Below are positions 1-7,518 of a stretch of 19,399 nucleotides of DNA, in pieces. Location: assembly GCA_029880665.1 (NCBI GenBank), contig JAOUNZ010000004.1, positions 1 to 19,399 on the forward strand, read 5' to 3'. A program made the translations under genes and the position numbers. Position 1 is the stretch's first letter; each line of letters opens with the position of its first letter. The stretch is from Candidatus Nitrosopumilus sp. (GTDB taxonomy: Archaea; Thermoproteota; Nitrososphaeria; Nitrososphaerales; Nitrosopumilaceae). Under the pieces are notes generated by a model that was not told where the DNA came from, did not search any database, and saw nothing but the letters and a program-made list of their open reading frames with translations.

Positions 1-377
1 TTCCAATGTTGCTTGAGAAGATTCTAGACGGAGAATCCGGCGAAATTGATGAAATTACAATCAAAGACAATCTGTGCTTTACTGCAAGTGAGCAATATGA
101 CGATTATTTCCATCAAAATTTTGGCAAAAAACTGATAGCCAAGGATCCAAAGACTGCGTTTTGCGGGATATTTGAATCTGGTCCAACTGTACGCATTATG
201 GTGTATGCAGGAGAGCAGTCAGGGATCAATGCAGGTACAATTGCCAAGGAGATAGCCTCAATTTTGGGCGGGTCAGGCGGAGGAGATGCCAAGTTTGCCC
301 AAGGCGGTGGAAAAGACACATCTAAAAAAGACGCTGCAATAGCCAAAGCAAAATCAATGGTTTTAGGACAAGTGTGA
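1..377 (+). CDS. alaS: Alanyl-tRNA synthetase, C-terminal end (partial)
   Basis: This is the last ~125 codons of a gene that enters from the left edge; the frame is open to base 3, so the methionine at base 6 is internal. The residues match the C-terminal DHHA1 domain of alanyl-tRNA synthetase: a Gly-rich segment GGSGGGDAKFAQGGGKD (about residues 88-104 of the visible part) followed by a short helix ending in SMVLGQV. In this family the Gly-rich motif helps bind tRNA and couples it to the editing domain; the enzyme charges tRNA-Ala in the cytoplasm. It stops only 3 bp before leuS on the same strand, which suggests a synthetase operon. The catalytic and editing domains lie outside the window. 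The call is from motif recognition and context. Confidence 0.9.
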   Translation, partial: PMLLEKILDGESGEIDEITIKDNLCFTASEQYDDYFHQNFGKKLIAKDPKTAFCGIFESGPTVRIMVYAGEQSGINAGTIAKEIASILGGSGGGDAKFAQGGGKDTSKKDAAIAKAKSMVLGQV

Positions 378-380
378 TCT

Positions 381-3251
381 ATGACGATTAATTGGAATGC
401 GATTGAAGACAAATGGAGAAAAAGGTGGAACGAAACCAAAGACTTTGAGACAGATCCAAATGACAAGGAAAAAAAATTCATAACAGTTGCATACCCGTAT
501 CCCAACTCACCGCAACATATTGGGCACGGTAGAACATACACACTGGCTGATGTTCATTCAAGGTTTTACAGAATGCAAGGATACAACGTATTGTTTCCAA
601 TGGGGTTCCATTATACTGGAACGCCAGTGCTTGGGATGGCAAAGAGAATTCAATCTCAAGAAAAAGAGATCTTGGACGGGTTGAGAAACATTTACCATGT
701 TCCAGAAGAGGACATCAAAACATTTGTAGAGCCAATAAAGATTGCAGACTATTTTCATGAGGAGATAAAATCTGGCATGATTGAGATGGGGTATTCCATT
801 GATTGGCGCAGAGAGTTTACAACCATAGTTCCAGGCTATCAAAAGTTTATCGAATGGCAGATCACAACCCTCAAAGAAAACGGCAGAATCATTCAGGGCT
901 CTCATCCAGTTGGATGGTGTCCACGTGATCAAAACCCAGTATCACAGCATGATACGATGGGAGACGTAGAACCAAAGATCGATGACAAGAATTATCTAGT
1001 CAAATTCAAGCTGGATGATTTTATATTTCCAGTCACAACACTGCGGCCTGAAACAATTTTTGGGGTCACTAATCTCTGGGCGAATCCAAATACTGTTTAC
1101 AAAAAGATCAAAGCAGATAATGAAAGGTGGATAGTGTCAGAAGAATGTGCAAAGAAACTAGAGTTCTTTGAAAAAGAGATTTCAATTGAAGGGGACATTG
1201 TAGGCAGTGAGTTAATTGGAAAATACGCCACCGCGCTTCACAATGGCTCAGAAATTCCAGTACTAGAGGCAGACTTTGTAGAGCCTGGCATGGGGACAGG
1301 TTTGGTAATGTCAGTGCCAGCCCATGCGCCAAAAGACTACCAGGCATTGATGGATTTAAAGGCCGCAGGCCACGAACTAGCCTTAAAGATTGAGCCCATT
1401 CCAGTCATAGTCACTGAAGGATATGGCGACATTCCAGCAAGAGATGTATGTGAAAGACTGGGGGTAACTAACCAATCTGATCAAAAACTAGAAGAGGCAA
1501 CAAACGAGCTATACCTCAAAGAGTTTACCGGCGGAAAATTAAATGACAGATGCGGGAAATTCCAAGGAATCAAAGTAGAGTTTGGACGAGACAAGGTAAG
1601 GGAATGGCTGCAGGATAACGGACATCTAGAAAGATTCCCAGTACTTGAGAACGGTCCTGTAAGGTGTCGTTGCGGAACCGAATGTGTCGTAAAGATTCTA
1701 TCAAACCAATGGTTTTTGAATTACGGGGATGAGGAATGGAAAGAAAAGGCAAGAGATTGTCTTGACGGGATGAACATCCTGCCTAACAAAATCAAGACAG
1801 AGTTCAAAGACGTGATTGACTGGCTACACGAGCGAGCATGTGCAAGACAGCAGGGACTTGGAACAAAACTGCCATGGGACAAGGACTGGATTGTAGAGAG
1901 CCTGTCAGACAGCGTAATCTACATGGCATACTATGCCATTTCACGATTTGTAAATGATGGAACAGTATCTCCAGAGAACCTCACCAAAGAGTTCTTTGAC
2001 TATATTTTCCTAGACAGGGGAAACATTGCATCAGCTGCCCAGACTTCAAAGTTGCCAAGAGAGGTCATCGAGATGATGAAAAAAGAGTTCCAGTATTTCT
2101 ATCCAGTAGACTCTCGTCATTCGGGCAGGGATTTGGTTCAGAATCACTTGTCATTTTTTGTGCTAAATCACGTCGCAATATTTGATAGAAAATACTGGCC
2201 AAAAGAGATTGTAGTTAACGGCTCTGTAATGATGGATGGCGCTAAAATGTCAAAGAGCATGGGAAATATCATTCCGCTCCGAACCGCAATCAGGGATCAT
2301 GGTGCAGACCCGATCAGACTGGCAATAATATCATCAGCAGAGCTACTGCAAGACGCTGACTTTAACATGGAATCAGTCTCTGGCATTCAAAACAAGCTAG
2401 AGTCACTTCTTGAGGAATGCTCCAATACAAAAGAAGGGAAAATTGATAATTTAGAGGCTGAGGACAGGTGGATCTTATCTAAAATCCAGAGCATGATATC
2501 TGAGGTGACTGACGCAATCGAGAAGATGAGGCTGCGAGAAGCCTTGCATGATATTTTGTTTTCATTTGAATCTGATCTAAGCTGGTATCGAAAAAGGACA
2601 GAGGCAAAAGGAAGGAAAAACATTTCAGGGATATTGCACAGGATAATCTCCGTACGAGTTGCAATGCTGTCTCCATTTGCCCCACACATATCTGAAGAGA
2701 TGTGGGAAAGACTTGGACATTCCAACCAAGTGTCAAAATCAGCTTGGCCTGAATATTCCAAAGAAAGTGTCGATGCCACATCAATCCAGGCAGAAGAATT
2801 ACTCAAATCAACAATTGACGATATTGCAAACATACTCAGAGTTACAAAGATCACTCCGCAAAAGATTGTAATCTATGTCAATTCCGATCAGTTCAGACTA
2901 ACCGTATATCGCAAGATACTTGGCATAATGGTGAGAGGTCAAAACAACATGGGGGATGTGATGAAAGAGTTGATTGCAGACCCTGAGACTAGAGAAGCCA
3001 AGAAGATGCCAGACTATATACAAAAAGTAATCAAGGATTTACATTCAGAGTCAGAGGTTATCAAAGAGATGAAATTGAAATCAAAGGGGTTTGATGAGAA
3101 AGAATTCTTGTCTTTGGAACTAGGAGACATTGGCAGAAAAGAGTTCGGGGTGGAGATACAGGTGTACTCTGAATCAGACAGCGACATTTATGATCCCAAG
3201 GGCAAGGCAAGGCATGCAAGGCCGTTCAAGCCTGCGATCCTGATTGAGTGA
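381..3251 (+). CDS. leuS: Leucyl-tRNA synthetase, archaeal type
   Basis: Complete 956-aa class I aminoacyl-tRNA synthetase that charges tRNA-Leu with leucine using ATP. The Rossmann signature HIGH is at residues 46-49, in the context PYPNSPQHIGHGRTYTLAD, and the second signature KMSKS is at 622-626 (GAKMSKSMGN). The CP1 editing domain lies between them, including TTLRPETIFGVTNLW near residue 220 and a conserved AHAPKDY near residue 315. A C-terminal anticodon-binding helical domain follows, with the archaeal/eukaryotic-type extension. Length and the DWRREFTT segment fit the archaeal LeuRS rather than the shorter bacterial form. The ATG at 381 is 3 bp after the alaS stop and no separate promoter is visible, so it is probably cotranscribed. 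No truncation or missing motif was seen. Confidence 0.97.
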   Translation: MTINWNAIEDKWRKRWNETKDFETDPNDKEKKFITVAYPYPNSPQHIGHGRTYTLADVHSRFYRMQGYNVLFPMGFHYTGTPVLGMAKRIQSQEKEILDGLRNIYHVPEEDIKTFVEPIKIADYFHEEIKSGMIEMGYSIDWRREFTTIVPGYQKFIEWQITTLKENGRIIQGSHPVGWCPRDQNPVSQHDTMGDVEPKIDDKNYLVKFKLDDFIFPVTTLRPETIFGVTNLWANPNTVYKKIKADNERWIVSEECAKKLEFFEKEISIEGDIVGSELIGKYATALHNGSEIPVLEADFVEPGMGTGLVMSVPAHAPKDYQALMDLKAAGHELALKIEPIPVIVTEGYGDIPARDVCERLGVTNQSDQKLEEATNELYLKEFTGGKLNDRCGKFQGIKVEFGRDKVREWLQDNGHLERFPVLENGPVRCRCGTECVVKILSNQWFLNYGDEEWKEKARDCLDGMNILPNKIKTEFKDVIDWLHERACARQQGLGTKLPWDKDWIVESLSDSVIYMAYYAISRFVNDGTVSPENLTKEFFDYIFLDRGNIASAAQTSKLPREVIEMMKKEFQYFYPVDSRHSGRDLVQNHLSFFVLNHVAIFDRKYWPKEIVVNGSVMMDGAKMSKSMGNIIPLRTAIRDHGADPIRLAIISSAELLQDADFNMESVSGIQNKLESLLEECSNTKEGKIDNLEAEDRWILSKIQSMISEVTDAIEKMRLREALHDILFSFESDLSWYRKRTEAKGRKNISGILHRIISVRVAMLSPFAPHISEEMWERLGHSNQVSKSAWPEYSKESVDATSIQAEELLKSTIDDIANILRVTKITPQKIVIYVNSDQFRLTVYRKILGIMVRGQNNMGDVMKELIADPETREAKKMPDYIQKVIKDLHSESEVIKEMKLKSKGFDEKEFLSLELGDIGRKEFGVEIQVYSESDSDIYDPKGKARHARPFKPAILIE

Positions 3252-3594
3252 TCAGAATACCAAGTGTTAACGAGCTTATCGACAAAGAGTAAAAATAGAA
3301 TCCCCCCCCCTTTTTACGAACAAAATTGTGCTATGTTTTGAGATGACAAGCTAAATGTCAAGATAAAAACAAGGGAAAAGATCCCGATCTGATCCAGATT
3401 GGAAAAAAGAAATAGACTATTAATAATTGGACATCTTATGAAAAATTGTCTCATGGCAGGCGTTATACTACGCTCTACAAGATTGCAAATCTTGCGGGAA
3501 CGTACCAGTCTGTCATGAAGACCCCTAGTACATAATGCACTAATGAAATTTGTAAATGTATCTTTAATTTAATATTTTATACTACTCTTTCAAT
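3252..3594. other. Intergenic region with C9-T5 tract and two hairpins
   Basis: About 340 bp with no convincing gene separate leuS from the PolB fragment. A run of nine C followed by five T (3302-3315) lies ~50 bp after the leuS stop; the T run could help end transcription. Two adjacent hairpins follow: GCGT/ACGC with a 6-nt loop (3460-3473), and CAAGATT/AATCTTG around GCA (3478-3494). The second has the geometry of a tRNA anticodon arm (5-bp stem, 7-nt loop TTGCAAA), but no T-arm consensus follows, so a tRNA is not called. Confidence 0.5.
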
Positions 3595-4461
3595 TTATAA
3601 TCCTTCTATTTTATTTTTAATAATGATATGAGATAAGGGTAATGGCATTGACTCATTCATTCTTCCATCATCCATACTCTCAATTCTTCCCAACCAAAAC
3701 CTCTTCCTGTCTGCATTAAGATTAAACTCTCTTGTTTGCGGTTTGATTTTACCAATGTCTCCAATTCTATTTTGAAGAATGGATGATCTTAACCTGCTAT
3801 TCCTATTTACAACAAAACTATAGTATAATCTCCTGTTCTTCTCAAATGTATCTAGATGCTCAATTTCCTTGCCATTTAGTTTGCCTAGACCTCTCTGCTT
3901 CCACTTGCCATTGAACCGATAGAAACCATTCTGTAAAACAAACACGTCACTAGCCTCATTGTCAAAGGAAAAATCACCCAGTTCTGTAGAATTCACACCA
4001 AGTCTCTTTCTGGTGCATATGGAATCCGTGGCAAAGAACACTACATCCTTCTCAATGCCATTTTTACGCACAAAATCGTACAATTGGGCACGGCAAAAGC
4101 CGGTGATAAAGGCAAAGATTACGGGATTGAATAGATTTCCAATCATATGATTTACACTCTGCCCTGTCTTGCCATAGATGGAATTCAGGATTATCTTGAT
4201 TGGCAACTGCAAAGGATTGTTCTGTTGTTTTAGTTCCATTCTTTTCTGGTATAATTTTTGAATGAAATCACGGTATGGATAAATATCAGATTCGGGTATG
4301 AACTGATATCCTTCAAGAATCCTGTAGAAGGTTTTACTTTCACAGGCTTGAAGTTCTGCTAATGTTACATACGTCTCAAACTTTCCTGACGGAAAAATTG
4401 ATGAGTTATTTTCTTTCGGAATTCCAATTTTAAAGGAAGTTACACTTGCACGCGTATCCAT
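3595..4461 (-). pseudogene. Family B DNA polymerase, C-terminal palm fragment
   Basis: This 288-aa frame holds the C-terminal half of a family B DNA polymerase. Motif B (Kx3NSxYG) is clear at residues 89-97 as KIILNSIYG, followed by KTGQ. Motif C appears at 142-147 as FFATDS where the family usually has YxDTDS, so the first of its two acidic residues is Ala. A post-motif-C segment FYRFNGKWKQRGLGK (about 180-194) resembles the conserved basic region. The exonuclease domain and motif A (DxxSLYP), which carries an essential metal-binding Asp, are absent. A TGA stands directly before the ATG, and the other minus frames upstream do not restore motif A. Short compact PolBs of this kind are typical of viruses, casposons and other self-replicating elements. 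I therefore read it as the remnant of an integrated element, probably inactive. A shortened but still expressed domain cannot be excluded. Confidence 0.8.
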
Positions 4462-4631
4462 TCATACCTATTGTGAAAAATTAAAAAATTTAGATAATTA
4501 TGGAGAATTTGTCAATCTCATTCCAGATTCCACCCTAATCCTAGAACGAATTGATGCTGCACTCAAAAATTTACCTGAATCAGGACTGCATAAGAAACAA
4601 TTCTTCTCTTTATCTATTTTTTCACAATCTT
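4352..4631 (+). other. Possible gene remnant, coding-like stretch opposite the PolB start
   Basis: An open frame of ~92 codons without a usable start codon in its unique part (4462-4631). That part reads like a protein, for example NLDNYGEFVNLIPDSTLILE followed by an amphipathic helix RIDAALKNLPESG, and it ends with a stop at 4629-4631. It overlaps the first ~110 bp of the PolB fragment on the other strand. I do not recognise a family. It may be the 3' end of a gene cut off by a rearrangement, or chance. Evidence is only amino-acid composition and pattern. Confidence 0.2.
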
Positions 4632-4646
4632 AGATAGGATTGTGAA
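4621..4646. terminator. 9-bp perfect hairpin between convergent or tandem ends
   Basis: TTCACAATC and GATTGTGAA form a perfect 9-bp inverted repeat around an 8-nt loop. It lies 26 bp after the stop of the 177-aa minus-strand gene, and on the plus strand a T-rich stretch (TAGTTTTATTTTAA) follows. Position and T-rich flank suggest a terminator or RNA 3'-end structure. It overlaps the stop of the coding-like remnant on the plus strand. Confidence 0.4.
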
Positions 4647-4672
4647 TAATCTAGTTTTATTTTAACAGAACT

Positions 4673-5206
4673 TTATTTCTTATCTTTTAAAGATAAAAAC
4701 ATGTTCTTTACATTTTCCCAATCATACATCGTACCTATAACCGTTATATCGAGTGGACTCCGTTCTTCTATCCGTTTTATTTTAATAAAATCATATTTGC
4801 GTTCTTTCTTTCCATCTTGATATACTACAAGTAATTTATTTGCCAGAAAATGATAGTCACCAACTTCAAGACGGATTATACTGTCAAACTTAATCTCAAA
4901 ATTAAGATCATTCTTCATATCCTGCTCAAAATCTTCATAGGTGTATTTCCCGATTAAATGAGATATTTCATGTTCTGTGTCAACACCCATTCCCCGTGCA
5001 ATATCTTTGCCTAGGTCTTTCCAAGCACCATCTACTTTTTCCTCCTTTAAATTTTCAGAACTGCTACTTGTTACAATAGCTATGGAATCGGTTGTTAAGA
5101 TTAAGAATCCTTTTCTTCCTGGTGAGAAAAATTTTTTTTCCTTTAACCATACAAATGGTTCAATACGCTTGATTTCTTTTTTCAAAATCCCACAATCTTT
5201 GTACAT
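4673..5206 (-). CDS. Hypothetical protein, possible PH/GRAM-like fold
   Basis: Complete 177-aa cytosolic protein with an ATG start, no signal peptide and no membrane segment. I do not recognise the family. The pattern has two beta-rich blocks: GRKGFLILTTDSIAIVTSS (about 30-48) and FDSIIRLEVGDYHFLANKLLVVYQDGKKE (about 107-135). A helical charged middle separates them, and a C-terminal helix ends in LSLKDKK. Strand-turn-strand blocks of the form 'xxLTTDSIxIV' and 'FxxIxxLEV...LxVVY' recall PH/GRAM-type domains. That resemblance is an inference by eye. A TATA-like box at 5258-5265 would give a ~30-nt leader, so the gene seems to have its own promoter. It is the best preserved gene between the PolB fragment and the TPR pseudogene. 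Confidence 0.65.
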   Translation of the reverse strand: MYKDCGILKKEIKRIEPFVWLKEKKFFSPGRKGFLILTTDSIAIVTSSSSENLKEEKVDGAWKDLGKDIARGMGVDTEHEISHLIGKYTYEDFEQDMKNDLNFEIKFDSIIRLEVGDYHFLANKLLVVYQDGKKERKYDFIKIKRIEERSPLDITVIGTMYDWENVKNMFLSLKDKK

Positions 5207-5257
5207 TCACTTACAATTAAGATTTTTTTACTAGTTCTTAATTGAATTTTCATAATC

Positions 5258-5265
5258 CTATATAA
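5258..5265 (-). promoter_or_regulatory. TATA box of the 177-aa gene
   Basis: TTATATAG read on the minus strand. With the usual archaeal spacing of ~26 bp the start site would fall near 5236, 30 nt before the ATG at 5206. The box sits inside the 3' end of the TPR pseudogene's stop region. Confidence 0.4.
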
Positions 5266-5267
5266 GA

Positions 5268-5709
5268 TTAGGTAACAGCACTAAGCAATTCTAAAACAAT
5301 TTTATTCCCAGGATCTAACTGTAATACCTTCTCAAATAATTGCTTTGCATTATCATCAGATCCACGTTCTGCAAACCACTCTCCCTGCTCTATTAATGAC
5401 TGAATGACTTGCTCTCTGAATTGTGCAAGTTTGTTTATCATTTCACTGACTTTGTCCTGATCATCTTGTTACAGGTATATTGACAACAAACTCGACAGAG
5501 CATCAGAGTTGTTTCTGTCAATATCCAAGGTATCATCATAGTAAGATTCTGCCGTACCAGATTTCCTGATTTTAGTTGAGCATTTGCTATGCCATTTATG
5601 GTTACGATTCTCTCAGAGTTTATTTCAAGTGATTTTCCAAAGTATTCCATTGCCAAATCTTTGTTTGATGATTTTTACTCGGTATTTTTCCCCTTCTGAA
5701 TGTCTTGGG
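5268..5709 (-). pseudogene. TPR-repeat protein, degraded
   Basis: Tetratricopeptide-repeat sequence can be read only by changing frame and passing stops. Going 5' to 3' on the minus strand, one frame reads QLAQDIQKGKNTE, a TAA (5675-5677), then KSSNKDLAMEYFGKSLEINS and IANAQLKSGN. The frame then shifts near 5560 to GTAESYYDDTLDIDRNNSDA. After a further TAA (5469-5471) the same frame continues to GEWFAERGSDDNAKQLFEKV and LQLDPGNKIVLELL. The YFGKSLEI, YYDDTLDID and LFEKVLQLDPGNK blocks are good TPR helix-B patterns. Two stops plus one frameshift indicate real decay rather than one sequencing error. A 72-aa open frame (5438-5656, TTG start) exists but mixes the two frames and is not credible as a product. 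TPR proteins act as protein-interaction scaffolds; the original partner is unknown. Confidence 0.7.
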
Positions 5710-5910
5710 CTAATTGAGTAGATCTGCCGTTATCAAAAAATTTCCCACAATCATCCTCGACGTATAAAAATTCTTTACTCCGTCAAACTCTTCTTCAGTT
5801 TCAATTATTTCAGCAATGGTTTCTTTCCCAACTTTTTTTTCAACGTTCTCAACTTTCATAATAGTGAAAACACCCTTATCATCCAGTTTTGAAAGCGGTG
5901 ATTCGGCCAT
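5710..5910 (-). CDS. Small hypothetical protein, possibly the 5' part of the decayed TPR gene
   Basis: 66 codons starting MAESPLSKLDDKGVFTIMKV, acidic in the middle (EIIETEEEFDG), with a hydrophobic end (MIVGNFLITADLLN). No recognised domain. It stops ~30 bp before the TPR pseudogene sequence begins in another frame, so it may be the N-terminus of that gene separated by a frameshift. Its ATG lies 3 bp after the stop of a 32-aa ORF, which would suit translational coupling. It may be expressed, or be part of the same decaying locus. Confidence 0.4.
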   Translation of the reverse strand: MAESPLSKLDDKGVFTIMKVENVEKKVGKETIAEIIETEEEFDGVKNFYTSRMIVGNFLITADLLN

Positions 5911-5913
5911 ATC

Positions 5914-6012
5914 CTACTCGCCATCTTGCCCATCAGTATTGACATTGTCACATTCAGGCATTGACATTGAAATTTGATCATTTTGTTTTATCAAATAATC
6001 CAGCGCGTTCAT
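5914..6012 (-). CDS. Very short ORF (32 aa)
   Basis: ATG to TAG, reading MNALDYLIKQNDQISMSMPE and then a short acidic tail with one Cys. The first part looks like an amphipathic helix. It ends 3 bp before the next ATG on the same strand, as in tightly packed small genes. No family is recognised and chance is quite possible at this length. Confidence 0.3.
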   Translation of the reverse strand: MNALDYLIKQNDQISMSMPECDNVNTDGQDGE

Positions 6013-6091
6013 AATGACGCTGATTTTATCCTATTGATAATTATTTTCTTTGGAATCAGATCATGTTAGAACTTATCAAACCATGCAGATG

Positions 6092-6343
6092 TCATTGCTT
6101 GTCATGAGTGTTTAGTTTTTTGAAAATCTCTTGATACTTGTCAAACTCGTCAAGTTCCTCCAATCTCATTATTTGAATAAGGTTTGCAGTCTCATCTATT
6201 AGCTTGGCAAGTCGTCGCAGCGATTGGTCATATTCTTTATCTTCCTTGTTTTCCCATTCTTCTAGTCTTGTCTTAAAGAATTCAATGCGGCCAAGTTTGT
6301 AGTCAATTTCGCCTGTCAATATTTTAATTGATTCTGGTTTCAT
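6092..6343 (-). CDS. Small coiled-coil protein
   Basis: 83 aa, highly charged and almost wholly helical by eye: repeated Leu/Ile/Phe spacing in GRIEFFKTRLEEWENKEDKE and in RLAKLIDETANLIQIMRLEE suggests an antiparallel or oligomeric coiled coil. No Cys pairs, signal peptide or membrane segment. The ATG overlaps the stop of the upstream 65-aa gene in an ATGA, so the two are almost certainly translated together. Function unknown; the pair may form a small complex. Confidence 0.6.
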   Translation of the reverse strand: MKPESIKILTGEIDYKLGRIEFFKTRLEEWENKEDKEYDQSLRRLAKLIDETANLIQIMRLEELDEFDKYQEIFKKLNTHDKQ

Positions 6344-6537
6344 TCCAATCCTTTTTCCAGTTTGATTTTTGCAATAACGTCTCTGACCAGTTCCTCATCT
6401 TTTATGACTAATTCTTGAAGCTTTTTCTTGTATTTCTCATCACCCCATTTGTCTTGACTAAACATCTCTTTGACTAGATTTACAATTTCAGATTTGTTTC
6501 TCTGATGGTCTCGTTTTGCAATTTCAGAGCCTTCCAT
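6340..6537 (-). CDS. Small charged helical protein
   Basis: 65 aa, MEGSEIAKRDHQRNKSEIVN then a Lys/Glu-rich helix ending in IAKIKLEKGLE. No recognised domain. Its stop and the start of the following coiled-coil gene share an ATGA overlap, the strongest sign that both are real genes in one operon. Composition is soluble and helical. Confidence 0.6.
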   Translation of the reverse strand: MEGSEIAKRDHQRNKSEIVNLVKEMFSQDKWGDEKYKKKLQELVIKDEELVRDVIAKIKLEKGLE

Positions 6538-6561
6538 AAATTTGTCAGAACGATTTTAAAC

Positions 6562-6681
6562 TTAAGCGTAACTGAAATCCACCGAGTCCTGATCATCTTT
6601 ATTTCCGGTAATCGCGGCAGATTGAGTTTGAACTTTGCAAATTTGAAGCCAGACGCCATTGTACAGTCCTAGGAACTGCAT
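6562..6681 (-). CDS. Possible short ORF in the gap between two coiled-coil genes
   Basis: 39 codons, MQFLGLYNGVWLQICKVQTQ then a polar acidic end (NKDDQDSVDFSYA). It lies between the 68-aa coiled-coil gene and the 65-aa gene on the same strand. The codons look plausible but no ribosome site or family supports it. A second frame opening at 6659 overlaps the same stretch, so at most one is real. Listed as a weak candidate. Confidence 0.2.
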   Translation of the reverse strand: MQFLGLYNGVWLQICKVQTQSAAITGNKDDQDSVDFSYA

Positions 6682-6707
6682 AGAGGGCTTGAGTCTGTTG
6701 GCAGATC

Positions 6708-6914
6708 CTATTTTTTCTTCAGTTTCTCAATGGCCTTGTTAATCTTCTCAACGTTTGAACTCCAGATCTTGACCATCTTCTCTTCGTTTGCAATCTCCTT
6801 TTTCGTTCCCACATCTTTGAGCTGCTTCATCTTGTCCAAGTGTCTCCGAAGGTTGTCCTGTGCTTCTGCCAGCTTCTTTTGTTGATATCCGAGAACTTTA
6901 TCTGCAAAGCCCAT
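6708..6914 (-). CDS. Small coiled-coil protein
   Basis: 68 aa, very Lys/Glu-rich, with regular hydrophobic spacing throughout (VLGYQQKKLAEAQDNLRRHL, then VEKINKAIEKLKKK). It is probably one long helix or helical hairpin. No catalytic motif. It is divergent from the zinc-ribbon gene at 6996, with 81 bp between the starts. It heads the run of small minus-strand genes 6914-5710 and may be the first gene of that operon. Confidence 0.6.
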   Translation of the reverse strand: MGFADKVLGYQQKKLAEAQDNLRRHLDKMKQLKDVGTKKEIANEEKMVKIWSSNVEKINKAIEKLKKK

Positions 6915-6995
6915 AATTTTCCTTGTTGTATATTGGTCTTAAGCGTGTTGGGGAACAGTCCAACATTCTTAAGGCCACAATTCCAACAAAAACAG

Positions 6996-7229
6996 ATGAC
7001 GTTATTTTGCAAGCAATGCAGCAGTAGACGATTACCAAAGTATATTGAAGCAGAAAAGACCACATTATGGTTATGCGAAAAGTGCAAGAATTTTACAGAT
7101 ATCAATGATCTTGTTATTCGCAAGCAGACAGACGAGGAAAGAGAGACAGCCAAAAGAAAAGAAAAGGAATTTGAAGAATCCACAAATTTTCCAAAAGCAA
7201 AATTGAACAGAAGAAAGGGCGTAAACTAG
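6996..7229 (+). CDS. Zinc-ribbon protein with charged C-terminal tail
   Basis: 77 aa. Two CxxC knuckles, C5-C8 (FCKQC) and C27-C30 (LCEKCKNF), are 18 residues apart and form a classic zinc ribbon. A long Lys/Glu-rich tail (TDEERETAKRKEKEFEESTN) ends in basic KLNRRKGVN. The frame is open to 6840, but the upstream part is a Cys-rich hydrophobic shadow of the divergent gene, so the ATG at 6996 is chosen because the ribbon begins right after it. Zinc ribbons of this size bind nucleic acid or act as ribosome- or transcription-associated proteins; which applies here is not shown. It is divergently arranged with the 68-aa coiled-coil gene. Confidence 0.65.
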   Translation: MTLFCKQCSSRRLPKYIEAEKTTLWLCEKCKNFTDINDLVIRKQTDEERETAKRKEKEFEESTNFPKAKLNRRKGVN

Positions 7230-7344
7230 ATCAGCAATGCAAAAACTTACAAAATTTGTGTTCAAATCAAGATTACTATTGTAATCTTTGACTGGAAGTT
7301 ATTTTTCAGACCATACAGTTTCAGAAACCAGAGGAATTAAAGAT

Positions 7345-7479
7345 CTAATATGTTTGTAATCTTCGATATTTTTCTTCTAGCTTTTCATGTACATCTAGTT
7401 TTTTATTTGAATCAGCGATCATTCTGAGCCCTGAAATTGTGTTTTCAAAGATTTTTATTTTTTGTTCTTTTGTTGTCAT
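7345..7479 (-). CDS. Microprotein, 44 aa, helical
   Basis: ATG to TAG, starting MTTKEQKIKIFENTISGLRM, then IADSNKKLDVHEKLEEKYRR and LQTY. The heptad-like hydrophobic spacing and high charge suggest a helix or small coiled coil. The codons are consistent and the ORF fills an otherwise empty gap. A TATA-like TTTATCTTTAT (about 7503-7513, minus strand) lies ~29 bp before the ATG, which would give an almost leaderless transcript. No family recognised. Confidence 0.5.
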   Translation of the reverse strand: MTTKEQKIKIFENTISGLRMIADSNKKLDVHEKLEEKYRRLQTY

Positions 7480-7518
7480 GCTATATTAGGCAGTTCATCA
7501 CAGATAAAGATAAACATC

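Noticed and set aside
558..932. Minus-strand ORFs within leuS, and plus-strand ORFs within rpoA
   Set aside because: They are shadows of strongly conserved genes on the other strand.
3400..3560. tRNA-Cys gene on the plus strand, from the anticodon-arm-like hairpin
   Set aside because: There is no TTCGAAT-type T arm, the stretch between anticodon stem and acceptor is too short, and the D arm lacks GG. Kept only as a low-interest hairpin observation.
6840..6995. N-terminal extension of the zinc-ribbon protein
   Set aside because: Open only as the antisense of the divergent coiled-coil gene; the composition is unlike the rest of the protein.
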